This document shows, piece by piece, positions 21,614 through 33,616 of a stretch of DNA of 64,000 nt (positions are counted from its first letter, which is position 1; the number at the start of each line of letters is the position of its first letter). Origin of the DNA: Rhipidocladum racemiflorum (Eukaryota > Streptophyta > Magnoliopsida > Poales > Poaceae); the NCBI GenBank assembly GCA_036346355.1, contig CM070585.1, positions 7,207,001 to 7,271,000 of the forward strand, given 5' to 3'. The notes beneath the pieces were generated by a model that saw nothing but the letters and a program-made list of their open reading frames with translations, was not told the DNA's origin and did not search any database. The translations under genes were made by a program, and so were the position numbers.

Positions 21614-22146
21614 TAGAGGTGGGCACTTGGGTTGGGCTCTTTTGAGCCGGCCCGAAGCACGACGAGATGACCCTGCACGCAACTGTAGCACGGGCCGTGT
21701 CAGGCCTGAGAACCGGGTACGATGGGCGGCACGACCCGGCACGATCGTTTGGGCCGGGCTCGTGCCGGCACGGCACGAACGGGCACGAAATCATTGATTA
21801 AGACCTAAAAGTGAGCAGATATTGTTGATTCAAGACATCTTCAAGTATTGCATTTATGTTTAACATTTTGTTGATATGATTAGTCTCTTATGTAATTAAA
21901 ATAGGTAGTTTAGTAGTAGTGATGTGTTTTATTTCTTTGCTCGTCACAATAGTGAAAATGGGTCGGGCCTGGGCCGGCACGGCACGAAGCAGGCACGAAG
22001 CACAAATGGACCGGGCTTGAGCTCGCCAAAGACGAGTCGGGCCGGCACGGTGGGCACGATGGGCCGTCGTGGCACGGCACGGTTCCGGCCCAAAGCACGA
22101 TGGGCCCGGGCCGGGCCGGCACGGCACGGCACGATGCCCACCCCTA
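21614..22146. mobile_element. hAT-like MITE (533 bp), copy 1
   Basis: The ends are TAGAGGTGGGCA and TGCCCACCCCTA, flanked by an 8-bp duplication with one mismatch (CACAAAAC at 21606-21613, CACACAAC at 22147-22154). Subterminal arrays of gcacggcacg and gggccggcacgg surround an AT-rich core that is nearly identical to the copy at 61967-62546. No ORF of significance is present. Confidence 0.9.
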
Positions 22147-22181
22147 CACACAACTAGCTAGTAGCTTTACTGTAGTACATA

Positions 22182-22822
22182 CACTACTACAAAACACTTA
22201 ATAGGTGTCGGTCTATTTGTGTCGGTTTTTTTGGAACCGACACAAATAAAGTTTTTTTTTGTCGGTTCTAAAACTCAAAATGGCGGGTAGACTATTTGTA
22301 TCGGTTCTAGCTAAAAACCGACACAAATAATGCATTATTTGTGCCGGTTCTAGCCAAAAACCGACACTAATAGTAGTCATATTATTTGTGTTGGTTCTAG
22401 CAAAAAACCCGACACAAATAGTCCAATTTTATATGTCGGTTCTAGCTAAAAACCGACATAAATAGTCTTCCCATTATTTGTGTCGGTTCTAGCAAAAAAC
22501 CGACACAAATAATATTATCTGTGTCGGTTCTAGCAAAAAACCGACACAAATAGTCCGCGTCTCTGTGTGATAGTAAAACGGCCATAACTTTTGACTTGTA
22601 ACTCCGATTGAGGCGTTCTTTGGCTTGTTAGAAAGATAACGAGAAGCTCTGTCCAAAAATGAGTAGGTTTTTCAATTATTTACTTGTGTGAGTGTGAGCA
22701 AGGTGAAAGGATTCAAACAAAAACATCATTTAAGACCTCAAAACGGTCTCCGAAGTTTGTACCCGTTTTGGAGTATCAGTGTCGGTTCTGAATCAACACA
22801 GATGAGATTCTCTATAGTAGTG
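22182..22822. mobile_element. CACTA-type element (641 bp) with ATA target duplication
   Basis: The ends are CACTACTACAAAACAC and TCTATAGTAGTG, with ATA on both sides (22179-22181 and 22823-22825). Subterminal repeats use gtgtcggttctag..aaaccgacac hairpins repeated six or seven times (22200-22555). The right half (22560-22790) is non-repetitive. No transposase is present. Confidence 0.92.
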
Positions 22823-22825
22823 ATA

Positions 22826-24739
22826 TCTGCACATGCACCATGTAAGTTGACGTCAAAGTAGCTGTTGCAGTGCAGTACTGGAGATCGAGCACGAACTGAT
22901 CACAGGCCAAAGTTGCCATTGCAAATGAAGAGCACAAAACAAACTAATCCTAGCTAGGTCAAGGTTGCCAGCACATCTCTACATTACAAATTAGGTCGAG
23001 AACAAGCAAATCCGTGGAAGGTAACGCGAGCATCGGTCGATATCGATCTCCAAACATCCATCGCTACATTTATTGTGAGACGCGTCTATGTTGCTGAGAT
23101 GCATGCATCTAGCTAGCACTCGATCTACAATGGCTTGGCTTACGTAAGTGATTACCAACTTCATGTACATAGCTGTAACTATCGCATATACTAATATAGC
23201 TAGATGGACAGATCAGGATCAGAGAAGAACTTAATTAGCAAGGTTGCCTCGTATTTTGGATCTCTTGAATAAGCTAGTTAATTAAGATAAAAGGGATGCG
23301 AGAATTGTGTTGGTTGTGATCTTGACATCAAAACAAACAGCCCGAAAAATCTAGGCTCGGGCCACCACAACCACGCACTCTGATCAGGAGCATACTAAAC
23401 CAATTGGTAACGGTTCCGGTAGCCAGTGCTAGTAATTAAAAGAGAAAGACCGGCACTAATTTTTGAGGGATTTTGATCTTTAGTTTTGCCTCTCTCTTGG
23501 CACCCATCCGATCTAGGGTTTCGGCGCTGAGACTACTGAAGACCGCCTCCAGCATACCACGAGAATCACGGTGTTCTCTTCCTCACCGGTCTACTTTCCT
23601 CTTCCTTCACCGACATTCAGGAACACCACCGACCAAAACCAATAGCTTCATCTTCTCCAAGTTAGTCTATCTAATGATCTAAGTCCTCATTATAATTCTA
23701 TGGTCATGCTTTAGGCTAGTTGTTTATGTATCAGTTTAGCCTCAAATCTTGATCTATCAAATTGTTTATCAATATCTATAAGAACATATTTCCATGTCTC
23801 TTGGACGATATTTTTTTAAGAAAAACTAGAGAACAGGAGAGGGAACGGTCACTAGATCAATGCGGATCGTAAAGCCTTGGACCGAACCCATCCACAATCC
23901 CCCACTCTCTCTGGCTCTTCTAGCTCTCTTTCGCTCCCTCAGCTCGAGATCGAGTCCAATCTAGAGTACTGATGACGGCTGGCCCGGAGTGTGCCGAATG
24001 ATAGTGAATGGCGGCAGCATTTACCCGTTACCCCACAGTCCAGGGCCGGCGAGCAGATGTGGTAAGCTGGGGGCTGCACGTGGCCACCGTCTTGTGGACG
24101 CGGCAACCAAAGACTAGCGCTTGACACTTCCGGCGATAGCCTCCTACTCGTGTTCTCTGGTGAGATCCAACCCTAGTATATAGCATACGAGAAATCGTAG
24201 AGACCGAGTCGTAAAAAAAAAGACGAGTTTGCATTTTTTTCTTGGAGAAAAAACAGGTCTAGACGTATTTTTAAATGCGCATGAGTTTTTTTTCGGAGAA
24301 AAAATAGACATAGACGTAATTTCTAAATTTTTGGAAGCTCGAGAAATCTTAGAGACCGAGCCGAGGAAAAAGTACACATCTTTCTGCTGATGAAAATATT
24401 TTTTTCGGAGAAAATAGAGAAAGGACCTGGATGTAAAAACCGGGGATTTGTTTGTTATAGTTTTGAACCCCACCACTATATTGAAAAAGTAGAAAAGGAC
24501 TCGCTCGTGATTTGCATTTAACGGGAGGCTTTTTCCGTAAAGTAGTGAATGGGGGACCTAAACGCATTCCGAAAAAAAATTGCCCTAAAAAATCACAAAG
24601 GACATCTGCGTAAATTAGAAGGACCTATCTGTGATGTATAGAACTGGAGGGTTTTTTTTGGAAATAGCGGAGATAGCAAGGGAGAGGTGACGTGGGGCGG
24701 TCCTCCGGCCGGTGTTTCTCCCGATCGTTATATACCCTG
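22826..24739. other. unassigned intergenic DNA with weak repeat structure
   Basis: 23470-23690 resembles a GC-shifted exon or leader followed by gttagt but shows no protein motif. 24195-24440 has four approximate copies of a tttttcggagaaaa phrase. 23880-24170 is moderately GC-rich without a convincing frame. No gene is called. Confidence 0.35.
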
Positions 24740-25378
24740 AACAATATCACTTGTTATCGTTGCGAAGGTCAAGATCATTGACCATCTCAATGCCCCCTTA
24801 ATCCAATAATCACCGCTGCAATTCATGTTCGGCAAGATTACCTTCGACCCTTAATTGCTCAAAAATTCACACGTAGAAAAGAAGTTACACAAGAAATGCC
24901 AGTGGAGAAATTGGAAAATCAGCATTTCTATCCTAACAATCATCTTTAGGGAATCAGTAATTGGCTATCGCCAACAGCCTGTTTCCTATGTAATAAAGAA
25001 GGTCATTGTGCAAGAAATTGTCCAAAGCGACAAGTTAAAACCCAGAAAGATAGCAGCTTGAAACACCCTTTTGTGCCCAACAAAGTGTCACGAGAGGCAC
25101 ACAAGTGTTATGTCTGTCACAAGAAGGATCATATTGCTAAGCAATGCCCCCGAAGAAATCAAACTTCTCCTGATACCTTAGACTTGCCAGAAATCACTTC
25201 AGTCAAAATAATAACCCCGAAAATAAGAAAAACAGAATATGAAGCTATCTTCCCAAAGAATCAAAGAATGAAGAAGCATTTGGACTCAGACGTTTGTTCC
25301 AAGAAAAATTCCACGCAACTCTATCCTCGACCTCAGCCCTCACCTGCTCGCCCTGCTGTAGCTCATCTACACATTTAA
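24740..25378 (+). pseudogene. triple CCHC zinc-knuckle protein fragment
   Basis: Three nucleic-acid-binding zinc knuckles are encoded on the plus strand. CYRCEGQDH then SQCP (24750-24795) is interrupted by an in-frame TGA. CFLCNKEGHCARNCPKRQ lies at 24977-25033 in another frame. KCYVCHKKDHIAKQCPRR lies near 25104-25156. A Lys-rich tail (TPKIRKTEYEAIFPKNQRMK) follows, with a stop at 25376-25378. Such arrays occur in gag or ORF1 proteins of retroelements and in some pararetrovirus coat proteins. Nothing nearby decides between these. It is broken by a stop and frame changes. Confidence 0.6.
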
Positions 25379-25677
25379 TAAGAAATTAATATTCCAGATC
25401 AAATGTAAGATAGATAGAATAATTGTTGATGAGGTAAGGTTAATAATAGATAATATAATAAGGAGAGAATGTGAACAGAGATATTTATAAGATAATAAGG
25501 AAATAGTAGTAGCAAATATAATGTGATGAGAAAAGAATTAGTAACAGATAATATAAGACATGTGAAGACCAATAATAGATATAGCAAATTCATATTCCTA
25601 AATATAGAATTTTTTGATTTTACACTATTAAATTATAACTAGCGGCCACTCTAACTAAGGTTTCCTACAGTCAGCAT

Positions 25678-25690
25678 GGCTCTGATACCA
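25678..25690 (-). other. initiator-Met-type primer-binding site
   Basis: The plus strand reads ggctctgatacca, the complement of TGGTATCAGAGCC, which pairs with the 3' end of plant initiator tRNA-Met. Three bases later the putative LTR starts (TGTGAGACCC), so an LTR element in minus orientation is indicated. Confidence 0.75.
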
Positions 25691-25693
25691 AAC

Positions 25694-26652
25694 TGTGAGA
25701 CCCTCACTTTTATGCTATAGTGTAACTTAAAAGAAAGGTTCTAAAGTGCATTCTGTGCTAGTCCCATGATCAGTAGATAGCACGCACTAACACAATTTGA
25801 AAACACAGTCATACAAAAGTTGTATAGTTTTATAACAGCGAAAGTTTAGATACATAATATAAAACCAAAGTAAATCAACAGAGAAAACTTTCATCTTGTA
25901 GTGTGCCAACTAAGCTCAATATTCCACAGGCAACTGACAAAGTGAAACCTTAGGAAAAAACATCGTTATTAAACCCGTATCTTGCATCAAAGTAAGTTCA
26001 TCGGGGATACCTACGCCTTCACCTAAAAACAACAACGATAGCAAAGTTGAGTACATTTCATACTCAGCAAGACTTAAAGTATTTGAAATGCAGGCTGCTC
26101 CTAGAGTAGGGCTTCTACAGTTCATTTTTGCCTGGAGCCAAAGTGAATTGTAATACTGAATAATAGATTGAAAGCAAAATTTGTAAAAGCTAGTTGACAG
26201 ATATATAAAATAACAAGTATGTAAACATAAAAGTAATAAATAAGAATAACATAAATGTAAATAAAGACTCATAGTTCTTCGTGAGTGAACTCACAACCAT
26301 TCTTGAGTATTAAAACGTCTATTCCCAACATATGAATTGATATCTGAAAACAATCTTTGCCAACATATGAAATAATTTTTTAGGGAATTTTCAAAATGTG
26401 TACATTTGATTTTCACGGAGTTTACTCCGGATATGTCCCCTAATAAAATATGGTATATATGTGGCATCAATTCAACAAAACCATGGTAGTTTGGGTCCGA
26501 GGGGGTAAAGTGAAAGGTTTGGTATGTTCTATGTCCCGATTATAACGGTTCGAGAGTTCAGGGTTGAAAATTGAACCGATGTTAGAGTACATGATTGTAA
26601 ATTAGACTTTTTCCTCAGTTCTATTTACCATGAATAGACTCGAGTGAATGGG
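25694..26652 (-). mobile_element. partial LTR, minus orientation
   Basis: It starts TGTGAGACCCTCAC next to the PBS. Its proximal part (ccacaggcaactgac at 25925) is the complement of gtcagttgcctgtgg in the plus-oriented LTR at 30769-30783, so both derive from one giant-LTR lineage. It is interrupted at 26652 by the 4.39-kb solo LTR and its far end was not found. Confidence 0.6.
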
Positions 26653-28459
26653 TGTAACATCCCAAAATTTGGGTTTTAAAAAATTTCTAGTTCAGTCTAT
26701 CTTCCCAAAAATTTTCGTTGATTTTCTCGCGATTAATAAAGCTTGAATTGGAATTTTCTAAAGTTAAAACAATTTAACTTTACTATTATATAATTCAAAT
26801 AAAATAAATTGAGATTTTTCGGTTCCTTGTGCTTCAAGGAATTTATCGGTATTTTCTGAGATTTTTCGGAGTTCGTTTGCTATTTATTGGATTTGTTTGA
26901 AATTTATTCTAATTATGTTCTTTATGAAATTAATTAACAATTTGAAAAGTTTATACAAAGTTTTGTTGCAAATATTTTATTTGGGTTCAAAATATCTCAA
27001 AATATTTTCTAAAATTTTTCCTAGAAATTTTTGGGTATTTTTATTGCCATAAAAAATTAGTTTTAATTTCTGAATTTATTTTATTGGAAAAGGCTGGAAA
27101 ATTTGGATTTTGGCATTGGACCGAATTCCCCTTCTTTTTCCTGCCAGCCCACACTGCCACCCGGGCCGCGCCTCACTCCACCCCTCCTCTGGCCCGCCTC
27201 CACGCGCCCAGGCCGCCCGGACTCTTTCCCCCGTGCTCGACCCAGCCGATTCCCGCCGCGCGCGCCAAGCCGTGGGCCGCGCGTCGCCCTGCCTAAGCCG
27301 TTTGCTGGGCCACGTGCCCGTGAGCGAGGGAAGCCACGTCACCACGTGCTGATGACCTCCCAATCGCCATCCAAGGGCCCAGAAGAGGCCACGTCGCCCG
27401 GAATTGCTCAATGCCCACCAAGTGTTCGTTTAAATGCCGAATCCGGTCCAAACTCCTCCAAAATTTATTTTTCTTGACCTAGCCACCATCCCAACCTATG
27501 GTAGACCTCCCATGACCTCTCCCACACACCCTAGCCTCCAGATCAAGCACCCAAACCTTCGAGCCGCTGCCGAGAAACCCCGAAATGCCGCCCAACGTCG
27601 GTCGAACTTTGCCTTGCGTTCCCCGTCAGCTCATCGACTCTTTTCAAGATCCGTCTTCGCCATGGTGAGCCATGATATCCCCTCTGTCTACCCTACAAAT
27701 TCGTGTAATTTGGTCCACGGAATCAAAAGTTATGGCCGTTCTAATCTCAAATCTCGCTGAGGCCCGTTCTCTCGTTTTTGCGAGTTTGGTCACGAAATTT
27801 TTACTGTAGACTCATGTTGATGTCCTCTACATGGTGCTCACCCTATTTCATGGTTTTACCATCGGGATTTGCGCAGAAAAATTCTTTTCCTCGATCAGAC
27901 TGCGTTACAGACAACTGGAAACTTCCTCGCGGGTTCCCTGTTGATCCAAAAGGTAAAACTCAAATAGCTCTCTGTAAAATTTAGTTAAGTTCCATACATT
28001 ATTATAAAAGTTATGGCTGTCTGAACTTTAGCTCCGAAAGCTGTTCATCGGCAGTTTGTGATCAATCCGTTGGGTCGCCGCAAAATCCGCCTATACCGTT
28101 GAGTTTGTATCGTTGCGTTCTACGTGATGGACATTCCCCCTTTGTTGTCCCATCCTTCGAAAAAAAATTTATTCGTCGGCGCCGCCTTTTTGCCTCCACC
28201 ACTCAATTTAGTTCGCTTCGGCTGTGTTGTCATGTCCGGTGGGTCATCATTTATTGTTTTGGTCCATCCTTAGAGTTCTTTTGGTCTCCGGTTGCCGTCA
28301 AAGCCTTGTGTCGGTTTATAACCGTCGTCTTTCAACCTAGTCCATTGCTACCAGTTCGCGTCTCGATTAACCACCCTTGGTAGTGTTTTATCGCGGCCAT
28401 GTCGTTGCACCGATGGTCGATACCTTGTTTCGTGAGTGTTCGGCCATCGCTTCACCTCC

Positions 28460-28570
28460 ACCGTTAACGTTCCACCTTTAACGTTCCACCGTTAACGTTT
28501 CGCCGTTAACGCTCCGCCGTTAACATTTCACCATTAATGCTCCGCCGTTAACGTTTTGCCCTCATCATTT
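28460..28570 (+). repeat. tandem repeats of a 15-bp unit (ccgttaacgttccac)
   Basis: Six to seven imperfect copies of ccgttaacgttcc/ccgttaacgctccg lie inside the giant LTR. Each unit contains gttaac palindromes. This looks like slippage expansion, and no coding role is seen. Confidence 0.85.
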
Positions 28571-29882
28571 CACTGTCATCGCATGCATGCTTAGAAGCAA
28601 CAACTCTAGTGCGATGTCATCTTTAGTTCTATCGCCTTGATGTGATCTAGCCCCAGCACATCGAGTTCAGCATTGCCTTCTTATCATCGCCGCCTTGTCG
28701 TCGTCGAGCCTCTTCTTCGATGTAAGACTGAACCTCTGATCAAATCGCAGTGGATGTCGATCCCATCCGTCCTTGTCTTATCCTTGAAAATCTAATCCGC
28801 CGTTAACCTAGAATTCATTCGTGGACTTGGCCGATAGATCATTGGCCATGTGTCATATCCTTGTGCCCTGATATAGTCTATCAGTCTATATCTCTTTTGT
28901 TTGACTGAGCATCTGTTTAGTCAACAAAAGTCAACATCGAGAATCAGTTTAGTTTATTGTGAACTAACATATCTTTATGGACCGGGTCTATAGATTGAGA
29001 GCCCATATGTCCCTGTCTGTCCAAGCAAGATAATAACTTCAGAAGAAATATTCCTTGGAATATTATTTCTTCTTTCTCAGTTATTAGTCTTTCCCTCTTC
29101 GGTGTATTTTCCAAAAACCCATTCTCTTTTGTCTACTCTTCGATCTAATCCATTCAAGTTCCCAAATTCATCCAAGCCGTTGTGCCCAATGCTATTCATT
29201 CTTAAATTGGAGTTTTACTTGTTTTGTCTTTTGAATTGGTTTGTATTTGCTTCTTCTTTAATCGTTAGACGCGTCGTCCAGAAGTCGTTATACGGAGCTG
29301 AAGGTTAAGGAAGTGAAGATTGAAGATCCAGAATCAAAGATAAAGAGTAAATAACAGTAAAAATTGCAAGGGCCAGGCAAGTTGTGCTTTCACCATGTTG
29401 ATCCCATTTTCGAAACTTATGCTGTTTCAAATTATTGCATGCTAGTTTAAGTTAAATTGATTTCAAATAATTTGGGATTAGATAATCAAGCTATTTGTTA
29501 TTGCCACCTTGTCGCTAATTGTATGCCATGATTCATTTGTTTCCTTAGGTTTGTTGATTAATAGTTGGTAGCTAATGAAGTGTCAACATGGGTTAGGTAG
29601 AACGTATTAGTTTGCTTAGACTTGCAACGGGTCAGTGACATCACTTTGGAATTACAAAGGTCAATATTGACTAATGGAATATGCAATGTATTTTGAAATG
29701 GGGTGACGTGTTTCCGACACGACGATGTTGATATGTGGAGGCCTTCGTGCTTCTTCAAGGATGTTAAGTTGTTGTTGGCATTGTGTTGCGCAATAATCAA
29801 CTGGGGTGATAAAATGATTTAGACTGGGGCAAGTGGCAAGGATTATGGTGGGCCAGATTGGTGGTTGGGATTGTTTGAAACA

Positions 29883-29884
<2 letters not shown>

Positions 29885-29918
<34 letters not shown>
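29885..29918. repeat. (AT)n microsatellite
   Basis: A run of alternating AT of about 34 bases inside the giant LTR, likely length-polymorphic. Confidence 0.95.
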
Positions 29919-29920
<2 letters not shown>

Positions 29921-31060
29921 TGAGATGGATTTCTTTGAGAGTATGGATGTAGGTCTTGCCTTGGTCACTCTAAGGACTTAACCTTGCAAGCCTTTGAACT
30001 GGGCCAAACATACAACCACATGTCTGGAATGGGACAGGCCTAGTCGAGTAGGTTGCTAATAACTGGCATGTGGTACCTCAGGGTGTCAACTATACTTAAG
30101 TGTAGTTGTACGGGGGAGCGTACCTATGCTGCGGCTGGGTACCCATCTAACGGTTTGTTGTTCTAGACTTCGCCTTTATTAAGGGAAGGGACAGTATTCG
30201 ACAGCCGGGGAGGTTTACTTGTTGAGTTAGAAGTTTCCAAAAGACTTTGTTATGATCGCTCATTCGGATACTCTTGTATGGCGATTCACGGCTGACGTGG
30301 TGAGTTGATTATATCTTGTGGGTAATGTGTATAACCTCTGCAGAGTGTAAAATCTATTCGAATAGCTGTGTCCGCGGTACTGGACAATGCTCGGGGATTA
30401 CAGTCAATGGTTAGCTTTTCATGAAAATGAACTTGGGATTGGAGGCAGGTTGCCTGTGGAAAAGTGATAATTGGTTAAGGATGTGAAATGTTTTACTTAT
30501 GAAACAACTGTGAAATCTATTACTGTTATTATTTGTTTTACTTCTTTACAATCTATTATGTTTATTCATGAATGTTGCTTTTCTGCAAAATAACCATTCA
30601 GCCTGTTACTTGGAATAAGCCATGCATATAGTCATTAGACTTGCATTCTGTGCATGACTTGCTGAGTGCTTTATGTACTCACCCCTTGCAACATACAATC
30701 ACCAGTTGAAGAGAAGTATACACCTTCGAAAAGTTCCATGAAGAGGCAAAAATCTAGTAGTTGAACATTGTCAGTTGCCTGTGGCATATTGATAGGATTC
30801 ACCGACGTTCTTCATTCCACTGCTGCTTATTTAATTGGAGTTGAAGCCATCAAGGCCTCACAAGTGTAAGGTTGACCTTAAGGTCGCTCAACAATTTTAT
30901 ATTCTATAATTGAGTTATTTTTGTTATTCCGTTGTGTATGATTGTGATATGTCATCTGTGTTGAGACTATGTGCACTAGCGCGATCCTGGACTAGTGTTG
31001 AATACACAGAGGGTCCAGATTTGTATATTCGGGTCCTGACAATGGGATAGCTAAACTGTA

Positions 31061-31358
31061 CTCACTCTGTCCAAGTTTATAGGGTATATTTTTTAATGGT
31101 TTTGTCTATAAATATATAATGTATTTTATGTTTCAATCTAAATTAGTATGATGTTTCCTTTATACTCCTAATAAATATCTATATTTACTTTATATTCTCT
31201 ATGTATATTCACTGAATATAATGCTTAGATATAATAATTAGAAGTAGTCTAGTCATTTTTAATATCTCATGATAATAATTAGAAATAGTAGTCATTTTCA
31301 ATATCACATTAGTCTATGTGCTAAAAGAAGATACATCATATTAACTTAGACGGAGGGG
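31061..31358. mobile_element. Stowaway-like MITE (298 bp)
   Basis: The ends are CTCACTCTGTCCAAG and CTTAGACGGAGGGG, a degenerate form of the Stowaway CTCCCTCCGTCC terminal repeat, with TA at 31059-31060 and 31359-31360. The interior is AT-rich and non-coding, as expected of a Tc1/mariner-derived MITE. Confidence 0.88.
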
Positions 31359-31360
31359 TA

Positions 31361-32477
31361 GAATATTAAGTAAGGGAAGTGAACGTATATACGAACGATC
31401 GATATGCAACTCTCTTCAACTTGCAACTGTGCGTTTTGTTAATTTTCAATGGATTCGTTTAATCCTGTAGCTGGTTGTAGCTAGGGATCATTGGAGAAAA
31501 TGAGGTGGAATATATATGCCCAATTTTGTAACCTTGTGCACTGTTCCAGCCATCGCCAAGGAATTCTTCGCGAAATTGAGGTATTGATATATAGATACAA
31601 GAAAAACTGACGTCGATCGATCTAGCTTGTTCTAATCATACTCTTGGATGTATTTGGAACAAGTGTCACTACAAATAGTTAAAATTCTTGTGTGTGCTTG
31701 CAAATACATGTAGCCGAGTTGAGGCGAAATTCTGTAGTTTGACAATGTGTTCAGCATGACATAGCATTAGCATGTACTCGTACCTACCTAGCTAATCTTT
31801 CAATCAAACGGGAATTCGATCCCACATACGCTGTAGTAAATTGTTAGGAATAAATATTGTGTTAATATATACAAGATGATGCAACATACGTACGTCGACT
31901 TTGACTTCTGCATCTACTGCTAATTCTGTATCATTTTTTTAGATCTCTGCATCTATGCCATGCATGATTAATCGCATGGCGGCGTCTGCTAACTATTGCA
32001 TGAATCGCATGGCGGCGTCTGCTAACTACTGCATGAGTACGAGCACTAATAAGGCAATTCGTCACTCCATATAGAAACAAGCGATCGATCGACTAGTAGT
32101 TGAAACACTTAGTCTAGGAGTAATGTTTTCTTTCTTTACCGAAAAAAATCCCTAGCTATTTTATCAAGAAATTCCGAATTTTTATAGAACTCTCCTTTTT
32201 TGCAATTCCAATTTTTATAGAACTCCTAACGCCTTCCTAAGATCTATGCTACACACGGCCAAAATTTTCTTATTTGCTTGAAAGACATGGTGATAATCAT
32301 CATGAAGCATCATAACTCCACAAACTTAACGCGTTAATTTAGAACGGCTAGTTGGTCCAATTCAGATTATTGTATTAGTACAATATGATTAAACATATAT
32401 AGGTGTGGTTGGCTCAAGAAAATAAGTGGTGTGGTCAAGCTATATCTTAGATCTGACATGGCGTTCTCATTTCTAGC
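31361..32477. other. AT-rich intergenic DNA with one tandem duplication
   Basis: No gene was seen. A 33-bp unit containing cgcatggcggcgtctgctaa is tandemly duplicated at 31971-32003 and 32004-32036, differing at two or three bases. Confidence 0.5.
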
Positions 32478-32480
32478 TAA

Positions 32481-32715
32481 GGCTCTGTTTAGTAGAGCGT
32501 TAGATCCTAGTTCTATCTCAGATCTGAAACTTGTAGCTAGACTAAAATAAAGTAAATTAACTTTATATTTTTATTCTAAAATGTAAACAAGATGACCAAT
32601 CTAAACACTCTTAATATACCCACAGCTCCAGCTCTACGGATCTGGTGAAGCTAGGAATACCCATCTCCACCAGATTCAAAGATCTGGTGAAGCTAGAGCT
32701 CTACCAAACAAAACC
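32481..32715. mobile_element. Tourist-like MITE (235 bp) with TAA target duplication
   Basis: The ends are GGCTCTGTTTAGTAGAGC and GAGCTCTACCAAACAAAACC, imperfect inverted repeats of the PIF/Harbinger type. TAA lies at 32478-32480 and 32716-32718. No ORF is present. Confidence 0.9.
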
Positions 32716-32787
32716 TAAGTAGCATGTACTTGTCATAGTTGTCCTTCTAACTAAGTAACATGTACTTGTCATAGTCGTCTTCCTCAA
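32716..32787. repeat. 36-bp tandem duplication starting at a MITE target site
   Basis: taagtagcatgtacttgtca at 32716 recurs at 32752 as taagtaacatgtacttgtca, with the following cttct also repeated. The unit starts exactly at the TAA that flanks the Tourist-like MITE. Confidence 0.75.
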
Positions 32788-32835
32788 TAATTTCTAACGC
32801 GATATGTCACCTTCTTGCCGAGCTCACCATACTAA

Positions 32836-33116
32836 GGTCCTGTTTGGCAACTTGGAACCGAGGTGTTTCTACTAGAATCTGGAAGAAACCCAGCCAAATG
32901 GGTTAAAACTCGGAACGATTCTCCTCGGAACGTTTCTTCTTTTTCCATGCCGTGACTGAATCACCCTCAACCCCGTTTCTACTAGTTTCTACTAGAATCT
33001 GGAATCGTATCAAACGGTTTGTAGAAAGTGATTATGATTCTACCTGAAATGTTTCTACCAAGAATCTGAAACCGTTTCTGTTTCTACTAGAATTTGGAAC
33101 CGTACCAAACGGGGCC
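32836..33116. mobile_element. Tourist-like MITE (281 bp) with TAA target duplication
   Basis: The ends are GGTCCTGTTTGGCAAC and GTACCAAACGGGGCC, with TAA at 32833-32835 and 33117-33119. The interior repeats tttctactagaatctgg four times. No ORF is present. Confidence 0.9.
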
Positions 33117-33119
33117 TAA

Positions 33120-33616
33120 ATACTCGGTCAGCATCTTTAAGAAAATGGTTATCTACTCAGAATTTCAAAAGAGATGGTGTCACAGTCACAAGCTCACAGG
33201 TCATTACTAAATTATTAGTTGAAAAAACATATTATTACTAACTAAACACCTCCGTAACAAAATAATAATAATCTAACACAAGAGTCGTACCGCGTGCGAC
33301 ATGCAAGCGAGCAATATTTTCCGATATGTCTTCCCCGACGACTTCAGTACACTTGTCCGTGGAACTGATCAACTGACATTATCGATTAGGTCTTGTGGAC
33401 ATTTTTGTCGTTGATGATCACCTAACTAATAATACTACTCCGTCTAATATTCCTATCAGAACCAATCAGATCATTCCATGTACCACATTAATTACACACG
33501 CCTGCCAAAATTGCGTGCATGGCCATGTGAACAAGTTGGCTCAAGACTTTTGCAGCCTAGCTCTAGCTAACCTCCTGCTAGGCAACCGTGGAAATACTTA
33601 CATATGTAGTTATACG
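33120..33616. other. unassigned intergenic DNA before the copia LTR
   Basis: Mixed-composition sequence with no repeat boundary or supported ORF. Confidence 0.35.

Larger units (their letters stand above)
26653..31041 (+). mobile_element. giant solo LTR (4389 bp) with ATGGG target duplication
   Basis: It begins TGTAACATCCCAAAATTTGG and ends CGGGTCCTGACA. The perfect 5-bp duplication ATGGG lies at 26648-26652 and 31042-31046. No PBS follows the 3' end, so it is a solo LTR and not one end of a complete element. It holds an AT-rich U3, a GC-rich leader-like block (27120-27660), 15-bp tandem repeats (28460-28570), an (AT)n tract (29885-29918) and a GC-mixed 3' part. Small frames have no recognisable protein motif. 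Confidence 0.92.
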
